This document shows positions 43,959-50,548 of a stretch of DNA of 50,548 nucleotides, piece after piece. Each line of letters opens with the position of its first letter. Position 1 is the first letter of the stretch. Made by a program: the position numbers and the translations under genes. The DNA is from Oxalobacteraceae bacterium (GTDB lineage: Bacteria; Pseudomonadota; Gammaproteobacteria; Burkholderiales; Burkholderiaceae_D). The notes under the pieces were generated by a model. That model saw only the letters and a list, made by a program, of their open reading frames with translations. It made no database searches and was not told the origin of the DNA. The stretch lies in NCBI GenBank assembly GCA_027490255.1, contig JAIXYM010000143.1:1-50548 (forward strand). The letters run 5' to 3'.

Positions 43959-45151
43959 GCGATATTTTTGATGTTGCTGTGATCGGTGCGGGTGCTGCTG
44001 GCATGATGTGCGCCAGTGTCGCCGGGCAGCGCGGTAAAAGTGTGGTGCTGATTGATCACGCAGAAAAGCTGGCCGAAAAAATCCGCATTTCTGGTGGTGG
44101 TCGCTGCAATTTCACCAATATCGATGCCAGCCCGCAGAATTTTCTCTCGCAAAATCCACATTTTTGCCGCAGTGCCTTGTCGCGTTATACGCCGCAGGAT
44201 TTCATTACACTGGTCAAGCGTTACAACATTCCTTTTCATGAAAAGCATAAGGGGCAGTTGTTTTGCGATCGGTCTGCCGAAGACATTATTTCCATGCTCA
44301 AAGCCGAGTGTGATCTTGGTGGTGTGCGCTGGATGCGGCCGGTTCAGGTAAAAGCTGTTGCTAAAGATGCCGCGGGATTTCGCATTGGCACCTCCGGCGG
44401 CGAAGTGCTTGCGCATCAGGTGGTGATTGCGACGGGTGGGCTCTCCATACCCAAAATCGGCGCGACCGATTTCGCGTTTCGCATCGCGAAGCATTTTGAT
44501 ATTCCCCTGATTGCGCCTGAGCCCGGATTGGTGCCGCTGACTTTTGATGCGCAGTTATGGGAGCGTTTTGTACCGCTCGCGGGTATTGCGATTGAAGTGG
44601 ATATTGAGACAGGTCAGAAAAAAGTCCGCGGTCAGTTTCGCGAAGACCTGTTGTTCACCCATCGCGGGCTGTCCGGCCCGGCGGTCTTGCAGATTTCCAG
44701 TTTCTGGCGGGAAGGCGGGACCTTGATGCTGAATTTGTTGCCGGGTCACGATGTCGCGCAGGCGCTGATCGAGGGCAAGCACAGCATCCGCAAGAACTTG
44801 GGTAACTGGCTGGCGCAGTTGCTGCCGAACCGCCTCGCAGAGGGCTGGTTGCTGGCCAATCAATTTCAGCCTGACGCCCGGCTGGCTGACTTGCCCGACA
44901 AGAAATTGCGCCAACTCGGCGAATCCCTGAATCGCTGGACGCTGACCCCGAACGGTTCCGAGGGTTACAGAAAAGCCGAGGTGACCCTGGGTGGCGTGGA
45001 TACCAAGGCTTTGTCTCAGCAGAGCATGATGGTCAATTCTGTACCGGGCTTGTATTTTATCGGGGAGGCAGTGGATGTCACCGGTTGGCTGGGCGGATAC
45101 AACTTTCAGTGGGCTTGGGCCTCTGGAGTGGCTGCCGGGTTATCGATTTGA
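43955..45151 (+). CDS. BaiN/YhiN (HI0933)-family NAD(P)/FAD-dependent oxidoreductase
   Basis: A 398-residue flavoprotein from the ATG at 43955, which overlaps the ybiB stop as ATGA; an earlier in-frame ATG at 43919 lies inside ybiB. The dinucleotide motif VIGAGAAGMMCA is at 8-19, GGGRCNFTN near 46-54, and the C-terminal FIGEAVDVTGWLGGYNFQWAWASG is the HI0933 family signature. The physiological substrate is not established for this group. Confidence 0.88.
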   Translation: MSDIFDVAVIGAGAAGMMCASVAGQRGKSVVLIDHAEKLAEKIRISGGGRCNFTNIDASPQNFLSQNPHFCRSALSRYTPQDFITLVKRYNIPFHEKHKGQLFCDRSAEDIISMLKAECDLGGVRWMRPVQVKAVAKDAAGFRIGTSGGEVLAHQVVIATGGLSIPKIGATDFAFRIAKHFDIPLIAPEPGLVPLTFDAQLWERFVPLAGIAIEVDIETGQKKVRGQFREDLLFTHRGLSGPAVLQISSFWREGGTLMLNLLPGHDVAQALIEGKHSIRKNLGNWLAQLLPNRLAEGWLLANQFQPDARLADLPDKKLRQLGESLNRWTLTPNGSEGYRKAEVTLGGVDTKALSQQSMMVNSVPGLYFIGEAVDVTGWLGGYNFQWAWASGVAAGLSI

Positions 45152-45212
45152 TATGTCTTCGCTCGAATAAAAGGATTTTCCGTTCAGGCTTCCTTCTGTT
45201 GCTTCCCGCTGC

Positions 45213-45218
45213 TATAAT
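45213..45218 (+). promoter_or_regulatory. Candidate -10 box for rpsU
   Basis: TATAAT 38 nt before the rpsU ATG; the -35 at 17-nt spacing is TTCCTT (45190-45195), a weak match. The leader before the ATG has no clear Shine-Dalgarno sequence (CATCAACAC precedes it). Confidence 0.5.
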
Positions 45219-45256
45219 CGCCGGTTCCGGTTAAAACCTAGTCATTCCATCAACAC

Positions 45257-45469
45257 ATGACCACTATTCGCCTTAAAGAAAACGAGCCCTTCGAAGTCGC
45301 TATGCGCCGCTTCAAGCGCAGCATCGAAAAAACCGGTCTGCTGACTGAACTGCGCGCACGCGAGTTCTATGAAAAGCCGACCGCAGAGCGCAAGCGCAAG
45401 CTTGCTGCTGCCGTGAAGCGCCATTACAAGCGCATCCGCAGCCAGCAACTGCCCAAGAAACTCTACTGA
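45257..45469 (+). CDS. rpsU: Small ribosomal subunit protein bS21
   Basis: A 70-residue, highly basic protein ([20 protein letters not shown] at the start, then [22 protein letters not shown] and a [10 protein letters not shown] tail). This matches S21 in length and sequence; it sits on the 30S platform near the anti-Shine-Dalgarno region. It starts the rpsU-yqeY-dnaG-rpoD locus. A hairpin terminator follows the gene, so much of its transcript probably ends before yqeY. Confidence 0.97.
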   Translation: MTTIRLKENEPFEVAMRRFKRSIEKTGLLTELRAREFYEKPTAERKRKLAAAVKRHYKRIRSQQLPKKLY

Positions 45470-45507
45470 TTACTGGCCTCGCCCAAACGCGAGGCTGTTG
45501 GATTGCA

Positions 45508-45541
45508 AACCCGCTCCGGCCAGTTCCGCAGCGGGTTTTGG
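45508..45541 (+). terminator. Rho-independent terminator after rpsU
   Basis: Arms AACCCGCT (45508-45515) and AGCGGGTT (45530-45537), followed by TTGGTGTTTTT. A smaller stem CCTCGC/GCGAGG (45477-45494) lies just before it. Its position between rpsU and yqeY would allow high rpsU output with partial read-through. Confidence 0.7.
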
Positions 45542-45594
45542 TGTTTTTATATGCATTGATTCATGCCGGCCGGCACGTCACCGAAGGAGATTCC

Positions 45595-46041
45595 ATGAGC
45601 CTGAAAGAACAGATTACTGAAGACATGAAAGCAGCAATGCGCGCCAAAGACAGCGGTCGGCTGGCGACGATTCGTTTGCTGACGGCGGCCATCAAGCAAA
45701 AGGAAGTTGATGAGCGTATCGACGTCTCTGATGAGCAGGTGCTCGCCATCATCGAAAAAATGATCAAGCAGCGTAAGGACTCGATCAGTCAATTCGAGGC
45801 CGGTGGTCGTCAGGATCTGGCCGATATCGAAAAAGCCGAACTGGCGATCTTGTCGACTTATATGCCTGCTGCCATGTCGGAAGCGGAAGTGAAGGCCGAA
45901 GTTGCGGCGGCAGTCGCAGCAGTCGGCGCTGCTGGCCCGCAAGATATGGGTAAAGTCATGGGTGTGCTGAAACCAAAATTGGCTGGCCGAGCCGACATGA
46001 CAGCGGTATCGGCGATGGTGAAAGCGGCGCTCACCAAATAA
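45595..46041 (+). CDS. yqeY: GatB/YqeY domain-containing protein
   Basis: A 148-residue protein from the ATG at 45595, chosen because of the GAAGGAGA site 5 nt upstream and the family start SLKEQITEDMKAAMRAKD. It has the helical YqeY domain (LATIRLLTAAIKQKEVDERI, IEKMIKQRKDSISQFEAGGRQDLADIEKAELAI as separated blocks), like the tRNA-binding tail of GatB. It lacks the amidotransferase core, so the function is uncertain. It lies between rpsU and dnaG, as in many betaproteobacteria. Confidence 0.92.
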   Translation: MSLKEQITEDMKAAMRAKDSGRLATIRLLTAAIKQKEVDERIDVSDEQVLAIIEKMIKQRKDSISQFEAGGRQDLADIEKAELAILSTYMPAAMSEAEVKAEVAAAVAAVGAAGPQDMGKVMGVLKPKLAGRADMTAVSAMVKAALTK

Positions 46042-46057
46042 ACGCTGAATCTTCCAA

Positions 46058-47851
46058 GTGATCCCGCAAAGTTTCATTCAGGATCTGCTCAACCGCGTTG
46101 ACATCGTCGACGTGGTGGGTCGCTACGTGCAACTCAAAAAGGGTGGCGCGAATTTCAGTGGTCTGTGCCCCTTTCATAACGAAAAATCTCCCAGCTTTAC
46201 AGTCAGTCCCACCAAGCAGTTTTATCACTGCTTCGGCTGTGGCGCACACGGCACCGCCATTGGTTTTTTGATGGAGTATTCGGGACTCGGTTTTGTCGAG
46301 TCCGTGAAGGATCTGGCGCAGAACGTGGGCATGACGGTGCCCGAGCAGGAAGATCGACTGCCGCCGGCGCAGCGCGCTGAATTGCAGGCAAAAACACTCG
46401 CACTTTCCGATGCGATGACACTGTCGTGTAATTTTTATCGACAGCAATTGCGCAGTGCGCGACCCGCGATTGATTATCTGAAAGGGCGCGGGCTGACCGG
46501 CGAAATCGCGGCCAAATACGGAATAGGTTATGCCCCTGACGGGTGGGATAGTCTGCGCGAGGTATTCACAGATTACGACAGTGATGTGCTGGTTGAGGCT
46601 GGCTTGATTATCGATCGCAGCGATGAAGATAACAGTCATCGCAAACGCTACGATCGATTTCGTGACCGCATTATGTTCCCGATACGAAATACCAAAGGGC
46701 AGGTGATTGGTTTTGGTGGTCGCGTGATGGGCGCAGGTGAGCCGAAATATCTCAATTCACCTGAAACACCGTTGTTTCAAAAGGGTAGCGAGCTCTACGG
46801 CTTGTTCGAGGCACGTCAGGCGATACGTGACAAGGATTATGTATTGGTCACCGAGGGTTATATGGACGTGGTCGCCCTCGCGCAATATGGTTTCGAGCAG
46901 GCGGTGGCTACGCTCGGTACGGCTTGTACTGCCACCCACGTACAAAAGCTGCTGCGTCAGACGGACAATGTGATTTTCAGTTTTGATGGGGATGCTGCGG
47001 GCCGTCGTGCTGCGCGCCGCGCACTTGAAGCCTCTCTGCCGCATGCATCCGATAGTCGTTCGATCAAATTTCTCTTTTTGCCTACCGAACATGATCCCGA
47101 TAGCTATGTGCGTGAACACGGCACTTCCCAGTTTGAGCAACTGGTTCAGGATGCGACACCGCTTTCCCAGTTTTTGCTGAGCGAAGTCACCGAAGGCAAG
47201 GATCTCGGCACCGCCGAGGGCAGGGCGCGCGCGCAATTCGACGCTAAACCGCTGATACAAAGCATGCCACCTTCGGGTTTGCGTCTGCAGTTATTGCGTC
47301 AGCTGGCACAACTGACTGACAGCACACCGCAGGAACTGGAGAGCTTGTTCGAACTTGGCCGATCCACGCCTGCTGGTCGAGCGCCCGCTCCCGCAGTCAA
47401 ACGCAGACCGCCGGTGGAGCTGGAGCGTCAGGTTCTGCGCTTGCTGCTCGCGCATCCGGCGATGCACGATATTTTGGACAGCAAGGCGCTGGATTTAATC
47501 GCGCAAAGCGCGCCGGACGAGGGGGCGACTTTACGCGCCGTGGTCGAGGTGGCGGCGCGTCTGCCCGAGGGCGCAAGCCTGGCGTTTTTGTCCGAAGCCT
47601 TGCGAGAGCAAGGCGTGGAACTCGGTTCTCTGGTGGCCGAGATTGCAGCAGAGTCGCCCTCCGAGCCGGATCTGGCTCGCAGGGAACTTGCGGGCGCCAT
47701 TCGGCAGACTAAAATGAAATCACTCAAATCCGAGCTGGAGAGCTTGGCCTCGGCGGGGCTTGCGTCGGATTCGGCAAAAGCGCGCTATCGCGAAGTTTCA
47801 GTCGAACTTGAAAAAATCCGTGCCGCTGTCGATAAAGATTTACAGGATTAA
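46058..47851 (+). CDS. dnaG: DNA primase DnaG
   Basis: A 597-residue primase that makes RNA primers at the replication fork. It starts with GTG at 46058, 16 nt after yqeY; translation from there gives the classical MIPQSFIQDLLNRVDIVDVV. The CHC2 zinc finger uses C37, H40, C58 and C61. The TOPRIM catalytic core has VTEGYMDVVAL and FSFDGDAAGRRAA (Glu and paired Asp residues). A C-terminal helical DnaB-binding region follows (about 445-597), after a Pro/Ala-rich linker at about 433-448. Confidence 0.96.
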   Translation: MIPQSFIQDLLNRVDIVDVVGRYVQLKKGGANFSGLCPFHNEKSPSFTVSPTKQFYHCFGCGAHGTAIGFLMEYSGLGFVESVKDLAQNVGMTVPEQEDRLPPAQRAELQAKTLALSDAMTLSCNFYRQQLRSARPAIDYLKGRGLTGEIAAKYGIGYAPDGWDSLREVFTDYDSDVLVEAGLIIDRSDEDNSHRKRYDRFRDRIMFPIRNTKGQVIGFGGRVMGAGEPKYLNSPETPLFQKGSELYGLFEARQAIRDKDYVLVTEGYMDVVALAQYGFEQAVATLGTACTATHVQKLLRQTDNVIFSFDGDAAGRRAARRALEASLPHASDSRSIKFLFLPTEHDPDSYVREHGTSQFEQLVQDATPLSQFLLSEVTEGKDLGTAEGRARAQFDAKPLIQSMPPSGLRLQLLRQLAQLTDSTPQELESLFELGRSTPAGRAPAPAVKRRPPVELERQVLRLLLAHPAMHDILDSKALDLIAQSAPDEGATLRAVVEVAARLPEGASLAFLSEALREQGVELGSLVAEIAAESPSEPDLARRELAGAIRQTKMKSLKSELESLASAGLASDSAKARYREVSVELEKIRAAVDKDLQD

Positions 47852-48236
47852 CAAGCGCGTTATTCGGCCTGCAAGTTCGGGTTTCGAACGTACTTGCCGT
47901 AGGTCAGAAAATGCGCAGATGGCGCATGGTTTTCAGGATAGTTTCCGGGACAATTGCCGCTTTGGCATGAGCGCCTGGTGCAAGTGCCATTCATGGCGTA
48001 ATAGCAGGGGATTAAGGTTCGCCTCTGTTATAATATAAGGCTTTTTTACAAACATGCGTTTTCATATTTTGCTTACGCATGAAGCAGTTTTTACCTTGCT
48101 GGACACGCGGCTACCCATTGTGCAGAACCAGCCGGCGCATAAATGCGACCGCACTGCCAGACGGCTGAAATAATCGGCCCTTACCGCACTCCAGTTCCCA
48201 TTGCAGCATCGGCAATTCCCAATGGTGGATAGACCC
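47852..48236 (+). promoter_or_regulatory. Long dnaG-rpoD spacer with candidate rpoD promoter and leader hairpin
   Basis: A 385-nt gap without a recognised gene. An extended -10 box, TG-T-TATAAT, lies at 48026-48034; its -35 is poor. Start near 48041 would give a leader of about 195 nt. Early in that leader CATGCGT (48053-48059) and ACGCATG (48075-48081) form a 7-bp inverted repeat around 15 nt. No T-run follows, so it is not an obvious terminator. Confidence 0.45.
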
Positions 48237-50548
48237 ATGGCGACAAATAAAAAACCCGTTAAAACTTCTGCAACCAAATCCAAGGCCGCTCAGCCCGCCA
48301 AAAAGCGCACGGCAACTGCCGTGGCCAGCAAGTCCGTGAAGTCCGCTTCTAAGACCGTGGCGCGCAAGGTGGTGGCCAAACCGGTCGCTAAACCAGCGGT
48401 CAAGGCTGCTGCTAAGCCGGCATCCAAGCCGGCATCCAAACCCGCGCCAAAGCCTGCAGCCAAAGCTGCATCAAAGGTCGCGGCGAAGCCGGCAGCCAAG
48501 CCGAAACTGGCGGCCGCAAAAAAGACTGCGAACAAACCAGCTCCTAAAGCTGTCTCAAAAGCCGGCAAGCTCCCTGCCAAGCCGGCACCCACGAAGCCTG
48601 TAAAGGCCGCTGCCGTTCCCAGTAAAACCGGGGCGAAGTCGGCGTCCAAGGCTGTAGCCAAACCCGCCGTCACGCCCAAAGTACCTGTAAAGAAAACTGT
48701 TGTGACGAATCGGAAACCTGAAGCAAAAGTCGTCGCCAAAAAAGCGGCAGTCGAGTCAAAAGAAGTAGCGAAGACCGATCACCAGATCATGTCGGTCAAG
48801 CAAACGACCGATGCAGCCGCATTGGCAGCCATTGATACCTCTGGCTATATCCTCCCGGGCATCAAAGTGCCTGGCCGTCGCGGCCGTAAGCCACGTGATT
48901 TCCAGCCTGAGAATGAGGAAATCGCGGCGCTCAATGCTGTTGAACGTGCGGAACTCAAAGCGGCCGACAAGGCGCGCGCGCGTGACCGCAAGGCCAAGGA
49001 AAAGCAGTTCCTTAAAGACGCATTTTCTGCCGACTCCGAGGCGAGCGAAGAAGAAATCGAGCGTCGCCGCCAGAAGCTCAAGACCCTGATCAAGCTGGGC
49101 AAGGATCGCGGCTTCCTGACCCACGCTGAAATCAACGATCACCTTCCGGAAAACATTGTTGATCCCGAAGCCATCGAAGGCATCATCAGTACCTTCAATG
49201 ACATGGGTATCGCGGTCTACGAGCATGCACCGGATGCTGAGGCATTGCTTTTGTCGGATAACGTGGCCAACGTCGCCAACGATGATGATGCCGATGCTGC
49301 TGCTGAAGCTGCACTGCAGACGGTAGATTCCGACTTTGGCCGAACTACCGACCCTGTGCGTATGTACATGCGTGAAATGGGTTCGGTCGAGCTGCTTACC
49401 CGCGAAGGCGAAATTGAAATCGCCAAGCGGATCGAAGGCGGTCTCAAAGACATGATTCAGGCGATTTCGGCATGTCCGATGACGATCTCTGAAATTTTGG
49501 CTATGGCCGATCGTATTAGTAAAGACGAAGCCAAAATCGACGAAGTCGTTGATGGTCTGGTTGATCCGAATGCGCCCGACGATGCGCCTATACCACCGGC
49601 ACCTATCAAAGCGGCTGCGGCCGCTGATGAGGATGACGAAGAAGGCGAAGAAGATGAAGATGAAGAAGGCGAAGAGGAAGAAGGCAATGCTAATGGTGGT
49701 GCTGCAGGTTTCTCCGCTGAACAGCTTGAACAATTAAAGCGTGATGCTCTGGCGAAGTTTGAGGCTATCTCAACCCACTTCGACAAGATGCGCAAGTCGT
49801 ACGAAAAAGAGGGCTATAACTCCAAGCAGTATGTGAAATCACAGGAAGCGATTACGAATGAGCTGATGGGCATTCGTTTCACGGCCAAGGTGGTTGAGAA
49901 GCTCTGCGATACCTTGCGTGGTCAGGTGGATGAAGTACGTCAGATTGAGCGCCAGATTTTGGATCTGTCGGTCAACAAGTGTGGCATGCCACGCGCTCAC
50001 TTCATCAAAGTATTCCCTGGCAATGAGACCAATCTCAAGTGGGTTGACGGCGAAGTCAACGGTAATCACGCCTACAGTGTGATGTTGGCGCGCAATGTAC
50101 CTGCGATCAAAGAGTTGCAGCAGAAGTTGCTGGATCTGCAGTCTCGCGTGGTATTGCCACTGCCTGATCTGCGTGAAATCAACAAGAAGATGTCGGCCGG
50201 TGAAACGCGTGCTCGCAAGGCCAAGCGTGAAATGACCGAAGCCAACCTTCGTCTGGTGATTTCGATTGCGAAGAAATACACCAACCGTGGTTTGCAATTC
50301 CTTGATCTGATCCAGGAAGGCAATATCGGTTTGATGAAGGCGGTCGATAAATTCGAATACCGCCGTGGTTACAAATTTTCGACCTATGCAACTTGGTGGA
50401 TTCGTCAGGCCATCACTCGCTCGATCGCCGATCAGGCGCGGACGATTCGTATTCCTGTCCACATGATCGAGACCATCAACAAGATGAACCGCATCTCGCG
50501 GCAGATCTTGCAGGAAACTGGCGCTGAGCCTGATCCGGCAACACTGGC
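48237..50548 (+). CDS. rpoD: Primary sigma factor RpoD (sigma-70), C-terminus beyond the window
   Basis: 770 codons are present, read by hand from the ATG at 48237; an in-frame TAG lies just upstream, so the start is well bounded. Residues 1-180 are an unusual Lys/Ala/Pro-rich tail built from KPA/AAK/SK words. Region 1.1 follows (about 261-337, [15 protein letters not shown]), region 1.2 near 372 ([21 protein letters not shown]), and a non-conserved region with an acidic run (about 462-485, mostly Glu and Asp). Region 2 begins near 660 with [34 protein letters not shown] and [12 protein letters not shown], the -10 recognition part. Regions 3 and 4 are off the edge. It directs most housekeeping transcription. 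Confidence 0.95.
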   Translation, partial: MATNKKPVKTSATKSKAAQPAKKRTATAVASKSVKSASKTVARKVVAKPVAKPAVKAAAKPASKPASKPAPKPAAKAASKVAAKPAAKPKLAAAKKTANKPAPKAVSKAGKLPAKPAPTKPVKAAAVPSKTGAKSASKAVAKPAVTPKVPVKKTVVTNRKPEAKVVAKKAAVESKEVAKTDHQIMSVKQTTDAAALAAIDTSGYILPGIKVPGRRGRKPRDFQPENEEIAALNAVERAELKAADKARARDRKAKEKQFLKDAFSADSEASEEEIERRRQKLKTLIKLGKDRGFLTHAEINDHLPENIVDPEAIEGIISTFNDMGIAVYEHAPDAEALLLSDNVANVANDDDADAAAEAALQTVDSDFGRTTDPVRMYMREMGSVELLTREGEIEIAKRIEGGLKDMIQAISACPMTISEILAMADRISKDEAKIDEVVDGLVDPNAPDDAPIPPAPIKAAAAADEDDEEGEEDEDEEGEEEEGNANGGAAGFSAEQLEQLKRDALAKFEAISTHFDKMRKSYEKEGYNSKQYVKSQEAITNELMGIRFTAKVVEKLCDTLRGQVDEVRQIERQILDLSVNKCGMPRAHFIKVFPGNETNLKWVDGEVNGNHAYSVMLARNVPAIKELQQKLLDLQSRVVLPLPDLREINKKMSAGETRARKAKREMTEANLRLVISIAKKYTNRGLQFLDLIQEGNIGLMKAVDKFEYRRGYKFSTYATWWIRQAITRSIADQARTIRIPVHMIETINKMNRISRQILQETGAEPDPATL

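Noticed and set aside
43766..44494. 242-codon minus-strand open frame opposite the flavoprotein gene
   Set aside because: The sense strand encodes a clear HI0933-family flavoprotein; the antisense product shows no motif.
48756..49733. 325-codon open frame on the minus strand opposite rpoD
   Set aside because: It is antisense to well-conserved sigma-70 coding sequence; the composition is a shadow of the Glu/Asp- and Lys-rich sense strand, and there is no credible start signal. The frame at 48290-48739 is likewise a shadow of the Lys/Ala tail.
1..50548. CRISPR arrays, rRNA genes, complete insertion sequences
   Set aside because: No regularly spaced direct repeats, rRNA sequence or transposase gene were seen anywhere in the window.

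Overview
This window looks like chromosomal DNA of a betaproteobacterium of the order Burkholderiales, most like an Oxalobacteraceae-type genome. Three things point there: the gene neighbourhoods (murU-amgK beside lptD-surA-pdxA-rsmA, miaB-phoH-ybeY-corC-lnt, mutL-MFS-miaA, rpsU-yqeY-dnaG-rpoD), the long Lys/Ala/Pro-rich N-terminus of RpoD, and dispersed repeats of the type that is often mistranslated as 'VIPAEAGIQ'. GC content is near half in the housekeeping genes that I counted by hand. The assignment is inference; no 16S rRNA gene is present.

Layout. 1-3438 (minus): the start of a UbiH-like monooxygenase, pepP, and the muramic-acid recycling pair murU-amgK. 3552-9004 (plus): lptD, surA, pdxA and rsmA, for outer-membrane assembly, vitamin B6 synthesis and rRNA modification. 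9180-20048 (minus): ten co-directional genes, read from high to low coordinate as miaB, phoH, ybeY, corC, lnt, glyQ, glyS, gmhB, plsC and a YgjP-like metallopeptidase. 20269-24439: a small cellulose locus, bcsZ (plus) facing bcsS and bcsA (minus), with no bcsB or bcsC visible. 24971-29087 (minus): tRNA-Met, miaA, a Bcr/CflA-type MFS exporter and mutL. 29198-34126: dedA (plus), amiC and tsaE (minus), queG (plus) and an AEC-family permease (minus). 34316-37565 (plus): a TRAP transporter dctP-dctQ-dctM, split by a repeat element. 37594-39711 (plus): ogt, xerD, plsY; then tsaD (minus).

41059-42882 (plus) is the clear outlier: a 607-residue protein with a eukaryote-type F-box followed by leucine-rich-repeat-like sequence, AT-rich compared with its neighbours. 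It lies between housekeeping genes and looks like a horizontally acquired candidate host-targeted effector. After it come ybiB (trpD2-like), a BaiN/YhiN flavoprotein, and the macromolecular synthesis locus rpsU, yqeY, dnaG and rpoD; rpoD runs off the right edge.

Most genes are core functions: envelope biogenesis (LptD, SurA, Lnt, PlsC, PlsY, GmhB, AmiC), tRNA modification (MiaA, MiaB, TsaD, TsaE, QueG) and DNA repair or replication (MutL, Ogt, XerD, DnaG). The unusual material is the F-box protein, the reduced cellulose cluster, a family of hairpin-ended repeats (two full copies of 204 and 234 nt, one truncated copy, one solo end), a perfect 18-bp inverted repeat upstream of queG, and 9-nt in-frame repeats at the lptD stop codon.
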